From assembly GCA_003056245.1 (NCBI GenBank), contig MVDH01000003.1, forward strand, positions 610,166 through 659,946: a DNA stretch of 49,781 nt, given 5' to 3'. The DNA is from Cellvibrio sp. 79. Its GTDB lineage: Bacteria > Pseudomonadota > Gammaproteobacteria > Pseudomonadales > Cellvibrionaceae. This document shows positions 1 through 7,569 of the stretch, in pieces; positions within the stretch are counted from its first letter, which is position 1, and each line of letters begins with the position of its first letter. A program made the translations under genes and the position numbers. Under the pieces are notes generated by a model that worked only from the letters and a program-made list of their open reading frames with translations, was not told where the DNA came from and did no database searches.

Positions 1-59
1 CAGCTCCAGCTCCAGCTCCAGCTCCAGCTCCAGCTCCAGCTCCAGCTCCAGCTCCAGCT
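1..59 (+). repeat. CAGCTC hexanucleotide tandem repeat coding for Ala-Pro
   Basis: Almost ten uninterrupted copies of the 6-base unit CAGCTC start at the window edge, so the full length is unknown. Read in the frame of the downstream ubiA (first full codon at 3), the repeat gives alternating Ala-Pro. Because the unit is a multiple of three, slippage would change linker length without shifting frame. Confidence 0.95.
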
Positions 60-992
60 ATCAGTAATGATCATGCTGCGAAAATACTGAAACAAGCAGA
101 AAAAGCACAAAAAGTTAATGGATCTGGAAACCCGATTCTGCAAAAGGCACCGCATTACTGGAGACTGATGCGGATGGACCGCCCCATTGGAACCTTGCTA
201 CTCCTATGGCCAACACTCTGGGCGCTGTGGATAGCAGCGAAAGGCATTCCCAGCTTCAAAAACCTGGTGATTTTTGTGCTGGGTGTGATTGTGATGCGCG
301 CCGCCGGATGCGTAATTAACGATTTTGCCGACCGCAAAATTGATGGCCAGGTGCTGCGCACCAAAGACAGGCCACTCGCTACCGGCGCCGTTTCCAGCCG
401 CGAGGCCATCGGGCTTTTTATCACCTTGTGCCTTATCGCCTTTGGCCTGGTGTTGATGACCGATCCACTCACTATAAAACTCTCGGTGGGCGGACTCGTG
501 CTCGCGTTCTGCTATCCCTTTATGAAACGTCACACCCATTTGCCGCAAGTCGTGCTCGGTGCTGCATTCGCGTGGGGGATTCCAATGGCCTATGCCGCCG
601 AAGCTGGTGAACTAAACCGCCATATGTGGCTGATTTATTTCGCCGTGGTGCTGTGGACCGTCGCCTATGACACTTTTTATGCCATGGTTGATCGGGATGA
701 TGATTTGAAAATCGGCGTGAAATCCACTGCAGTTTTATTTGGTGAGCAGGATCGCTTTATTACTGGCCTGCTACAATTTTTAACGCTCTGGGCGCTGGTA
801 CTGGTCGGAAAACACTTTGAACTGGGCAGTATTTATTATCTGGGATTGGCAATCGCTGCCGGCTTGTTTATCTACCAACAATGGCTAATTCGTTTCCGCG
901 CACGCGAAGCCTGCTTTAAAGCATTTCTGAATAATAATTGGGTGGGAGCTGCTATTTTTGCTGGAATAGTGACCGATTACGCCCTGCGCTGA
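1..992 (+). CDS. ubiA: 4-hydroxybenzoate polyprenyltransferase UbiA, 5' end outside window
   Basis: Membrane prenyltransferase that attaches the polyprenyl tail to 4-hydroxybenzoate in ubiquinone synthesis. The first Asp-rich motif [10 protein letters not shown] and the second motif around [10 protein letters not shown] are present, with about eight hydrophobic segments. The first possible start inside the window is ATG 168, but that would begin at the MRMDRPIG block, which in E. coli UbiA follows about 16 residues. The frame is open upstream of 168 with no ATG, GTG or TTG as far as base 3, and the residues just before (HYWRL) resemble the conserved N-terminus. I therefore infer that translation starts outside the window and that the protein carries an Ala-Pro-rich N-terminal extension. 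phoB follows on the same strand but behind its own Pho box. Confidence 0.9.
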   Translation, partial: APAPAPAPAPAPAPAPAPAISNDHAAKILKQAEKAQKVNGSGNPILQKAPHYWRLMRMDRPIGTLLLLWPTLWALWIAAKGIPSFKNLVIFVLGVIVMRAAGCVINDFADRKIDGQVLRTKDRPLATGAVSSREAIGLFITLCLIAFGLVLMTDPLTIKLSVGGLVLAFCYPFMKRHTHLPQVVLGAAFAWGIPMAYAAEAGELNRHMWLIYFAVVLWTVAYDTFYAMVDRDDDLKIGVKSTAVLFGEQDRFITGLLQFLTLWALVLVGKHFELGSIYYLGLAIAAGLFIYQQWLIRFRAREACFKAFLNNNWVGAAIFAGIVTDYALR

Positions 993-1019
993 TCAATAAA
1001 TTTTTATCGCTCATTGCGC

Positions 1020-1037
1020 CTGTCATAAATGTGTAAC
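1020..1037 (+). promoter_or_regulatory. Pho box upstream of phoB
   Basis: The sequence CTGTCATAAATGTGTAAC is two 7-base PhoB half-sites (CTGTCAT and GTGTAAC) separated by the AT-rich spacer AAAT, close to the known consensus. A -10-like TATTTA lies about 10 bases further on (1047-1052), the usual position for PhoB-activated promoters, which lack a good -35. It implies autoregulation of phoB under phosphate starvation. Confidence 0.8.
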
Positions 1038-1116
1038 ACTGAACTTATTTAATAAGCTGCAACAATAGCTTCATAAATCTATGAAGCGCCCCGTAGTTAT
1101 TTCAGGTAGAACACCT

Positions 1117-1815
1117 ATGACTGGTCGCAAAATTCTGATCGTTGATGATGAATCCGCTATCCGCGATATGTTGCGCGTAGCACTGGAGATGGCCGAATAT
1201 CAGGTCATGGAAGCAAGTAATGCGCAGGATGCCCATGGGTTGATTATCGACGAGAAACCAGACTTGATCCTGCTCGACTGGATGATGCCGGGCACTAGCG
1301 GTATCGAACTGGCCCGCCGCTTGAAACGCGATGAAGTCACCGCTGGAACACCGATCATCATGCTCACCGCGAAAGGCGAGGAAGATAACAAGATACAAGG
1401 CTTGGAAGTCGGCGCCGATGATTACATCACCAAGCCATTTTCACCGCGCGAACTGGTAGCCCGCCTGAAAGCCGTATTGCGCCGCGCTGATCCGCAAATC
1501 AATTCCGCACCAATCACCGTACAGGGCCTGTGCCTTGACCCCGCTAGTCATCGGGTGACCATTAATAACCAATCGGTGGATATGGGCCCAACGGAATATC
1601 GCCTGCTGGAATTTTTTCTGACCCACCAGGAAAGGGCCTATACTCGCAGCCAACTGCTGGATCATGTCTGGGGTGGTAACGTTTATGTGGAAGAGCGCAC
1701 GGTAGATGTTCATATCCGTCGCTTACGTAAAGCCCTGACCGTCGACGGCCATGAAGATCTGATCCAGACCGTACGCGGTACCGGTTATCGTTTTTCTACG
1801 CGTATTGAAGCCTGA
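1117..1815 (+). CDS. phoB: Phosphate regulon response regulator PhoB
   Basis: OmpR-family regulator of 232 residues. The receiver domain has the acidic pair D10-D11, phospho-acceptor D54 (LLDWMMPG), a conserved Thr (LTAKGEED) and Lys (TKPFSP). The C-terminal winged helix runs from about residue 130 and ends RTVRGTGYRFS. An in-frame ATG at 1081 is open, but it has no Shine-Dalgarno and adds 12 residues absent from PhoB; ATG 1117 gives MTGRKILIVDDE, which aligns with E. coli PhoB (229 residues). The upstream Pho box and the following phoR support the name. It should activate phosphate-scavenging genes when phosphorylated by PhoR. Confidence 0.95.
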   Translation: MTGRKILIVDDESAIRDMLRVALEMAEYQVMEASNAQDAHGLIIDEKPDLILLDWMMPGTSGIELARRLKRDEVTAGTPIIMLTAKGEEDNKIQGLEVGADDYITKPFSPRELVARLKAVLRRADPQINSAPITVQGLCLDPASHRVTINNQSVDMGPTEYRLLEFFLTHQERAYTRSQLLDHVWGGNVYVEERTVDVHIRRLRKALTVDGHEDLIQTVRGTGYRFSTRIEA

Positions 1816-1921
1816 TTACCCTGAATGTCGTCCAGGATCCGGATATATCTACAAGCCAAACCATGAAAGGCTTTGTGGATATCCCGGATTTTGTACTGCT
1901 TTGTGCCATGAGGTTTAGCTT

Positions 1922-3208
1922 TTGTTAAAAGGTTTCAGCACCGAACTCCAGCGTATCCTGGTTATCCTTGTTGTCTGCAGTGTGATTGGGTTTTTCAGCG
2001 ATCACTATTTACTGTGGATGCTCTTCGGTTGCGCCGGTTACATCATATGGATGCTCTGGCAAATGCGCCGCCTCAACCAGTGGCTGGTGCGCCAGGAAAG
2101 TGAACATCCCCCCGAGGCTAGCGGTATCTGGGGTCAGATCTTCGACAATATCTACCAGCTACAACGCGACCAGCGCCTGGAAAAAGAAAACCTGCAGGCG
2201 GTGATAAAGCGCATCCAGGAAATCAGTTCGGCATTAAAAGATGGTCTCGTCATCCTCGATGCACGCGGTCATCTGGATTTCTGGAATCCGGCGGCGCATC
2301 GCATGCTCGCACTCAGCACCAAAGACCAGGGCCAATCAGTTATCAACTTTATCCGCCATCCCAAATTCGTCGCCTACTTTGAAGAAGGCAATTACGAAGA
2401 GCCTCTGGAGTTACCCTCAACGCGTTTTCCATCAAAACACCTCCAATTCCAGATCACCCTGTTTGGCAAGAACGAGCGCTTGATCGTGATTCGCGATGTA
2501 ACCCAGTTACATAACCTGGAGAAAATGCGTCAGGATTTTATCGCCAACGTTTCCCACGAATTGCGGACACCGCTCACGGTAATTAACGGCTACGTGGAAA
2601 CTCTGGCCGATAACAACACCACGCCCAGTTGGGATAAGCCGTTGCAACAAATGTCGCAACAATCCAAACGGATGTCGCTGTTGATTAACGATTTACTAGT
2701 GCTCTCTAAACTGGAAACTACCGAGGCCGGGCACAACCATAAACCCATCAACATCGAACAATTGCTCACTATCGTCAAAAGCGAAGCGGACGTGCTCAGC
2801 AGCGAAAAAAGTCAGCAACTTACCCTGATTTGCAATAACACCACCAAACCGTTACTGCTCTCCGGCAACGAAAAGGAGTTGCACAGTGCATTCTCCAACC
2901 TTGTTACCAATGCCATTAAATACACTCCGGCCGAAGGCAAGATCAGCATGTTGCTGTGGCAGGATCAAAAGCATTTTTATTTTTCGGTAAGCGATAACGG
3001 GCCAGGCATTGAAGCCCAGCACATTCCGCGTTTAACTGAACGTTTTTACCGTGTGGATGCCAGCCGCAACAGCAGCACCGGCGGAACCGGATTGGGCTTG
3101 GCGATTGTGAAGCATGTGCTAATGCGCCACGACGCTGAATTGCAAATCACCAGCGAGCCAGGCAAGGGCAGTATGTTTATTTGTGTGTTTCCACTGCCAC
3201 ATAAATAA
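1922..3208 (+). CDS. phoR: Phosphate regulon sensor histidine kinase PhoR
   Basis: Inner-membrane kinase of 428 residues that phosphorylates PhoB. Two hydrophobic segments lie in residues 10-47, a PAS region at about 100-195, the HisKA motif FIANVSHELRTPL with phospho-accepting H212, and an HATPase domain with the N box (NLVTNAIKYTP), G1 (DNGPGIEA) and G2 (GGTGLGLAI). Size and the position of the His match E. coli PhoR. The start is TTG with GAGG at 1910-1913, eight bases upstream; no in-frame ATG fits better. It lies 106 bases after phoB with no clear terminator between, so co-transcription is likely. Confidence 0.95.
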   Translation: MLKGFSTELQRILVILVVCSVIGFFSDHYLLWMLFGCAGYIIWMLWQMRRLNQWLVRQESEHPPEASGIWGQIFDNIYQLQRDQRLEKENLQAVIKRIQEISSALKDGLVILDARGHLDFWNPAAHRMLALSTKDQGQSVINFIRHPKFVAYFEEGNYEEPLELPSTRFPSKHLQFQITLFGKNERLIVIRDVTQLHNLEKMRQDFIANVSHELRTPLTVINGYVETLADNNTTPSWDKPLQQMSQQSKRMSLLINDLLVLSKLETTEAGHNHKPINIEQLLTIVKSEADVLSSEKSQQLTLICNNTTKPLLLSGNEKELHSAFSNLVTNAIKYTPAEGKISMLLWQDQKHFYFSVSDNGPGIEAQHIPRLTERFYRVDASRNSSTGGTGLGLAIVKHVLMRHDAELQITSEPGKGSMFICVFPLPHK

Positions 3209-3211
3209 ATA

Positions 3212-3230
3212 TGACGCCTTTCCGGCGTCA
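3212..3230 (+). terminator. Hairpin after phoR, possible terminator
   Basis: Perfect 7-base stem TGACGCC/GGCGTCA with a 5-base loop just after the phoR stop. No U-tract follows, so it may be a weak or factor-dependent terminator. Confidence 0.4.
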
Positions 3231-3505
3231 ATTGACAACCTTGTCACTTTTCTCCCCACCTGTCTAAAAATCGAACCCAAGGTAAAGCCATAAACGGAAT
3301 TTTTTCCCAAATTCGAACTTATTTCCAAAACTCTTACCCCGAAAATCCAAAGTCGGACTCGCCAAAACAACGTTGTCATTTTAGACTCAACTCCCATGCA
3401 ATGAACCTGACGCCAAAATCAGGATGACGTGCATGAGTTAATAAAAAGCGACAACCCTAAACGTCGCACTGGTATGACCAATTTAAATTACCCAGGAGAT
3501 TGAGA
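3231..3505. other. Non-coding leader region before the LPMO gene
   Basis: About 275 bases between phoR and the LPMO gene. No convincing ORF is seen. The last bases carry AGGAG at 3494-3498, the ribosome binding site of the LPMO. I did not identify a specific operator. Confidence 0.6.
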
Positions 3506-4672
3506 GTGAAAAAGACAATAATGAAATGCGGTATTTCCGCTGTAGTACTGGGCTCTTTACTGGCTGCTGGCCAAGCATTTGCCCATGGATATATATCTTC
3601 TCCAAAATCACGTTACATCCAATGTGCCCAAAACGGCATTGAAAACCCGACTCATCCGGCATGTATCGCTGCTAAAGCAGCGGGCAATGGTGGTCTGTAC
3701 ACTCCACAAGAAGTTGCCGTGGGCGGTGTAAAAGACAACCACGAGTTCTTCATTCCTGATGGTCGTCTCTGCTCTGCAAACCGTTCAAACCTGTTCGGTA
3801 TGGATCTGGCGCGCACTGATTGGCCTGCAACCAGCGTAACTCCTGGCCCACGTACCTTTACCTGGACCAACACCGCTGCGCACAAAACTACTTACTTCCG
3901 TTACTACATCACCAAAGAAGGTTACAACCACAGCCAACCACTGCGCTGGAGTGACCTGGTGTTGATTCATGATTCCGGTAAAGCGGATCAGGAAGCAGTG
4001 TCCAACCACGTAGTAAACCTGCCACAACGTACCGGTCGCCATATCGTGTACAGCATTTGGCAACGTGACTGGGAGCGCGATGCGGCTGAAGGTTTCTATC
4101 AATGCGTGGACGTTGACTTCGGTGGCGGCACCACTTCTTCAGTAGCCAGCAGCTCATCAGTGAAGAGCTCTTCTGTTCCTTCTTCAAGCTCTGTTGCGAC
4201 CACCAGCAGCAGCGTATCTAACGATACCTGTGCAAGTTTGCCAGCGTGGAATGCAAGCACCAGCTACACCAACCCACAACAAGTGAAGCACAATAACAAA
4301 CGCTACCAGGCTAACTACTGGACCCAGGGCAATGACCCAACCACCAACTCTGGCCAATACAGCTACTGGTTGGATCTGGGTGCTTGTGCCGGAAGTCCGA
4401 CGTCTTCTTCAGTTGCTTCCAGCGTTACCGTTAGCTCTTCCAGCAAATCAAGTTCCAGCGTTGCTGTTTCATCATCTTCAGTATCAACCGGTAACTGTAC
4501 TTCTCCTGCTTACGTAAACGGCAGCAGCTATGCAAATGGCGCTAAAGTAACTAACGTTGGTAACGAGTATCAATGTACTGTTGCTGGCTGGTGTACCGTT
4601 GGTGGTCCATACGCTCCAGGTACCGGTTGGGCGTGGGCAAATGCATGGTCTCTGGTTCGTAGCTGTAACTAA
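3506..4672 (+). CDS. lpmo10A: Secreted chitin-active lytic polysaccharide monooxygenase, AA10-CBM5-CBM73
   Basis: Copper monooxygenase that oxidatively cleaves crystalline chitin. Numbered from GTG 3506, a Sec signal ends AGQAFA with cleavage before H27, which becomes the N-terminal His of the histidine brace (HGYISSPKSR). The second brace His is H126 in TAAHKT. The AA10 domain is followed by a poly-Ser/Val linker, a CBM5/12-type module (CASLPAWNAST onward, with exposed Trp/Tyr), a second Ser linker, and a C-terminal module ending WSLVRSCN that fits CBM73. This order is that of Cellvibrio japonicus CjLPMO10A. GTG 3506 lies seven bases after AGGAG; TTG 3500 is too close to it and ATG 3521 would shorten the signal. 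A terminator at 4726 ends the single-gene unit. Confidence 0.95.
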   Translation: MKKTIMKCGISAVVLGSLLAAGQAFAHGYISSPKSRYIQCAQNGIENPTHPACIAAKAAGNGGLYTPQEVAVGGVKDNHEFFIPDGRLCSANRSNLFGMDLARTDWPATSVTPGPRTFTWTNTAAHKTTYFRYYITKEGYNHSQPLRWSDLVLIHDSGKADQEAVSNHVVNLPQRTGRHIVYSIWQRDWERDAAEGFYQCVDVDFGGGTTSSVASSSSVKSSSVPSSSSVATTSSSVSNDTCASLPAWNASTSYTNPQQVKHNNKRYQANYWTQGNDPTTNSGQYSYWLDLGACAGSPTSSSVASSVTVSSSSKSSSSVAVSSSSVSTGNCTSPAYVNGSSYANGAKVTNVGNEYQCTVAGWCTVGGPYAPGTGWAWANAWSLVRSCN

Positions 4673-4725
4673 GAGTTATGTAAAAATTACGCCGGAATTT
4701 CCTGCAAGTTAATCCGGAGTAAAAC

Positions 4726-4759
4726 AAAAACGGCGATCTCACAAGGATCGCCGTTTTTT
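4726..4759. terminator. Bidirectional intrinsic terminator between LPMO and DUF2141 genes
   Basis: Perfect 10-base stem AACGGCGATC/GATCGCCGTT with a 7-base loop, flanked by an A-run on the left and a T-run on the right. It can terminate both convergent transcripts. Confidence 0.9.
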
Positions 4760-4767
4760 ATTGCTTG

Positions 4768-5184
4768 TTATTTCAAATAAATTTCAATTTCAGTCGCTTT
4801 ATCGATCCGCACTTTAGCTTCATCAAAAGATGGCTGCCCATAACTACCACCATTATTCGAAAAGCCATAAGGCTCTATAGGGATTCCAGCAGAATCTTTA
4901 TCGATCATGCCGTTATCATTTTCGTCCTGAAACAATTTCACCGCATAGTGACCCGTTGGAACATCGCCCAATGGAATGCGGATTGGACCTTCAGTCACTT
5001 TGACTTTCTGCACGACCACCCATTGGCTATCAGTGCTGTAATTCAGTGCCTTGTCGTAAACCGCAATCAGTAGATTGCCGTTCAAATTTTTTACCTTATC
5101 GACCTTGAGTGTCAGCTCATGGGCTAACGAAGGTAAACTGATTCCGACCAATGCCATACCCGCAACTACCGCTAATGTTTTCAT
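4768..5184 (-). CDS. DUF2141 family exported protein
   Basis: Protein of 138 residues with a Sec signal (cleavage likely after SLA, residues about 19-21) and a DUF2141 domain. The family's hallmarks are the segment GNLLIAVYD, the G.Y.VKLFQDENDNG run with an Asp/Asn-rich turn, and the G.PIEPYGFSNN motif. The biochemical role of the family is unknown; members are secreted or periplasmic beta-rich proteins. AGGAG precedes the ATG by about eight bases. It is divergent from the sensor kinase at 5370 and convergent with the LPMO gene, and looks monocistronic. Confidence 0.85.
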   Translation of the reverse strand: MKTLAVVAGMALVGISLPSLAHELTLKVDKVKNLNGNLLIAVYDKALNYSTDSQWVVVQKVKVTEGPIRIPLGDVPTGHYAVKLFQDENDNGMIDKDSAGIPIEPYGFSNNGGSYGQPSFDEAKVRIDKATEIEIYLK

Positions 5185-5252
5185 CGCAAAACTCCTTATT
5201 TAGTTTGGTTAAACACAGCGACAGGATAATGAGCCGCGCTGGTTTGCACAGG

Positions 5253-5303
5253 TGTCATTACTCAGCAAATCAGGATGACAAGACTCACCAAACCGCGATG
5301 ACA
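5253..5303. promoter_or_regulatory. Repeated TGTCAT/ATGACA motifs between divergent genes
   Basis: TGTCAT at 5253-5258 and ATGACA at 5275-5280 and 5298-5303 form an inverted pair plus a direct copy, the last followed at once by an ATGTC. The motifs lie between the DUF2141 gene and the kinase/regulator operon and could bind the operon's own NarL-type regulator. Confidence 0.3.
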
Positions 5304-5369
5304 AATGTCCTGTATTTACCAATAGGGCTTTGCCAGTAAGATAGGCGCACTTATTTCGGGGCCAGTGCC

Positions 5370-6479
5370 ATGAACAACGACAAACACCTACCGATTCTGG
5401 CTGGCATTATCACCTGGAGCGCGGTTGCCTATATCGAATTCCAGCACTTATCGGGGTCGCCCTATGCTGTCGCTGGTGTGATCGGCTATGTGTGTTTTTT
5501 AGTGTTATTTGCCACTGTGGTTTATCAGCTGGGCAATCGCCAATACTATCGGCACCATCGTATTTTTTTACATTTGCAATTATTAATCGCATTGTTGTTA
5601 TTACTTATCCACCCCAGCGATCTTGCTCCGATTTTATTGGTAGTGTGGGCCGCACAGCTGGCTGATTATTTTTCGCGGAAGCACGCCATTCTGTTAGTGC
5701 TTTTTAGCAATCTTGCTTTTTATTCAATTATTTTTATGTACTGGAAAACCCAAAATCATTTTGTCATTGCACTGACATTTCTAGGCTTTCAATTCTTTGC
5801 GCTGGGCACTGCGTTTGCGCGGGTAAGCGAGCGACAAGCACGCGAGGAGCTGGAACAAGTCAACCAACAATTACTGGCGACACGAATAATTTTGGCACAA
5901 TCCAGCAAGCAAGAAGAACGTTTACGCATCGCACGCGATTTGCACGACATTCTCGGCCATCAGCTCACCGCGCTCAATTTGCAGTTGGAAATTTTACAGC
6001 ACAAAGTAGATGGGGGTTTGCAGTTGTCGGTTACTGAAACCAAACAACTGGCAAAACAATTACTTGAAAATATTCGCGCGGTTGTACGCGACCAACGCAC
6101 GGCCATTACGGTAGATATTCGCCAGGCGGTATACACACTCGCCACCCGCCTACCGGAATTAACAATTGACATTCACGGCAATTTACACCTGGAATCTGCC
6201 CATGTTGCGGAACAGCTGTTGCTGTGTATCCAGGAAGGTATCAGTAATGCATTGCGTCATGGCAATGCCAAAAATATCCAATTGCATCTGCAACAGGACC
6301 AAAATCAAATTCGTATTGATATTGATGACAACGGTATTGGTTGCACCTCTGCGCTTAAACCCGGGAATGGTTTAATTGGAATGCAAGAGCGCTTGGCCCA
6401 ATTTAATGGACGCGCTGAATTAATCCCGCAGGATATTGGCTGTCGCTTATCCATCGCACTGGAGTTAAATAATGCTTGA
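5370..6479 (+). CDS. NarL/DesK-type sensor histidine kinase
   Basis: 369-residue membrane kinase. The N-terminal ~150 residues hold five or six hydrophobic segments and no large extracytoplasmic domain, suggesting sensing within the membrane. A coiled segment leads to a HisKA_3 dimerisation helix with phospho-accepting H192 (IARDLHDILGHQLTAL). An HATPase domain follows with EGISNALRHGNAKN, DDNGIG and a GNGLIGMQERL motif. The last eight bases overlap the response regulator gene, so translation is coupled. The signal cannot be told from sequence. Confidence 0.9.
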   Translation: MNNDKHLPILAGIITWSAVAYIEFQHLSGSPYAVAGVIGYVCFLVLFATVVYQLGNRQYYRHHRIFLHLQLLIALLLLLIHPSDLAPILLVVWAAQLADYFSRKHAILLVLFSNLAFYSIIFMYWKTQNHFVIALTFLGFQFFALGTAFARVSERQAREELEQVNQQLLATRIILAQSSKQEERLRIARDLHDILGHQLTALNLQLEILQHKVDGGLQLSVTETKQLAKQLLENIRAVVRDQRTAITVDIRQAVYTLATRLPELTIDIHGNLHLESAHVAEQLLLCIQEGISNALRHGNAKNIQLHLQQDQNQIRIDIDDNGIGCTSALKPGNGLIGMQERLAQFNGRAELIPQDIGCRLSIALELNNA

Positions 6480-7083
6480 TATAGGTTTGGTCGATGATCA
6501 GCAATTAGTTCGCCAAGGAATTGCCGGGCTATTGGCAATTTCCGGTAAAGCGCGCGTCGTATGGGAAGCACGCCACGGTGAAGAAGCACTCGCATTAATT
6601 GCACAACAACCGGTAAATGCAGTATTGGCTGATATCCGCATGCCCGTAATGGATGGCATTAGCCTGGTAAAAAGTTTACGTAGCAATAACAATCGCACGC
6701 CGGTATTGATGCTCACCACATTCGACGATGCCGAATTATTCAGTCAAAGCCTGAAAGCCGGGGCGAATGGTTTTCTATTGAAAGATGTCTCGCTGGAGAA
6801 ATTAGTCAGCAGCCTTGAAACCATTGCTGACGGCTCTACGTTTCTGGCTGAAGCCGATATGCTACAAGACTATCAACAACGAAAATCAGTCATCGAATTA
6901 TCTGATCGGGAGCGACAAATTTTACGTTTGCTAGTAGGCGGTTTTTCCAATAAGGAAATTGCACGCGCAATTTTTCTCGCCGAGGGTACAGTGCGCAATC
7001 ATGTTTCCAATATTCTGGCTAAACTTGATTGCCGTGATCGCACGCAGGCGGTGCTCAAAGCAATCAATGATGGCTTTATTTAG
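6472..7083 (+). CDS. NarL/LuxR-type response regulator
   Basis: 203-residue regulator and partner of the overlapping kinase. The receiver domain has D8-D9, phospho-acceptor D54 (LADIRMPVMDG), a conserved Thr pair (MLTTFDD) and Lys (LLKDVS). A C-terminal LuxR helix-turn-helix follows (LSDRERQILRLLVGGFSNKE). Its ATG lies inside the last codons of the kinase gene. The DUF2214 gene follows 33 bases later and may be a co-transcribed target or accessory. Confidence 0.92.
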   Translation: MLDIGLVDDQQLVRQGIAGLLAISGKARVVWEARHGEEALALIAQQPVNAVLADIRMPVMDGISLVKSLRSNNNRTPVLMLTTFDDAELFSQSLKAGANGFLLKDVSLEKLVSSLETIADGSTFLAEADMLQDYQQRKSVIELSDRERQILRLLVGGFSNKEIARAIFLAEGTVRNHVSNILAKLDCRDRTQAVLKAINDGFI

Positions 7084-7116
7084 CTATTCAACATGACGTT
7101 GTAATGCGAGGAATGT

Positions 7117-7569
7117 ATGAATTGGTTTATGGCTTTTCTGCATCACCTGGTGGCATTCATATTGGTCGCAACGCTGGTTTATGAATGGCTATTAATTCGC
7201 AAACCCATCACCTTAGAGCGTGCCCGATCATTAATAAACACTGACCGAATATATGGTGCCAGCGCCATGTTATTGTTAATTATCGGTGGGTTACGGTTAT
7301 TTTATTTTGAAAAAGGTACGCAATATTATTTTCACAGCATACCGTTCATTATCAAACTGATACTGTTTGCAGTGGTAGGGATTTTATCGATTTATCCTAC
7401 GGTTACATTCCAGCGCTGGCAACAAGGGCTGAGCCGACAGCAAGTACCCGTTATCCATGAAAAAACACTGCGCCTTTTGCAACGCATTATCACGTTTGAG
7501 TTAATTTGCATCACCGGCATATTGCTCGGTGCCGCCATGGCGGCCAAAGGTGCTGGCTATATTTCCTGA
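7117..7569 (+). CDS. DUF2214 family integral membrane protein
   Basis: 150 residues with four predicted membrane spans (about 5-24, 48-65, 76-95, 126-145) and the family pattern of a His near the start (FLHHLVAF), a short loop with LINTDRIYGASA, and a C-terminal GILLGAAMAAKG. The function of DUF2214 is unknown. It is the third gene of the kinase/regulator operon. Its last 13 bases overlap the convergent ABC transporter gene, which leaves no room for a separate terminator. Confidence 0.85.
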   Translation: MNWFMAFLHHLVAFILVATLVYEWLLIRKPITLERARSLINTDRIYGASAMLLLIIGGLRLFYFEKGTQYYFHSIPFIIKLILFAVVGILSIYPTVTFQRWQQGLSRQQVPVIHEKTLRLLQRIITFELICITGILLGAAMAAKGAGYIS

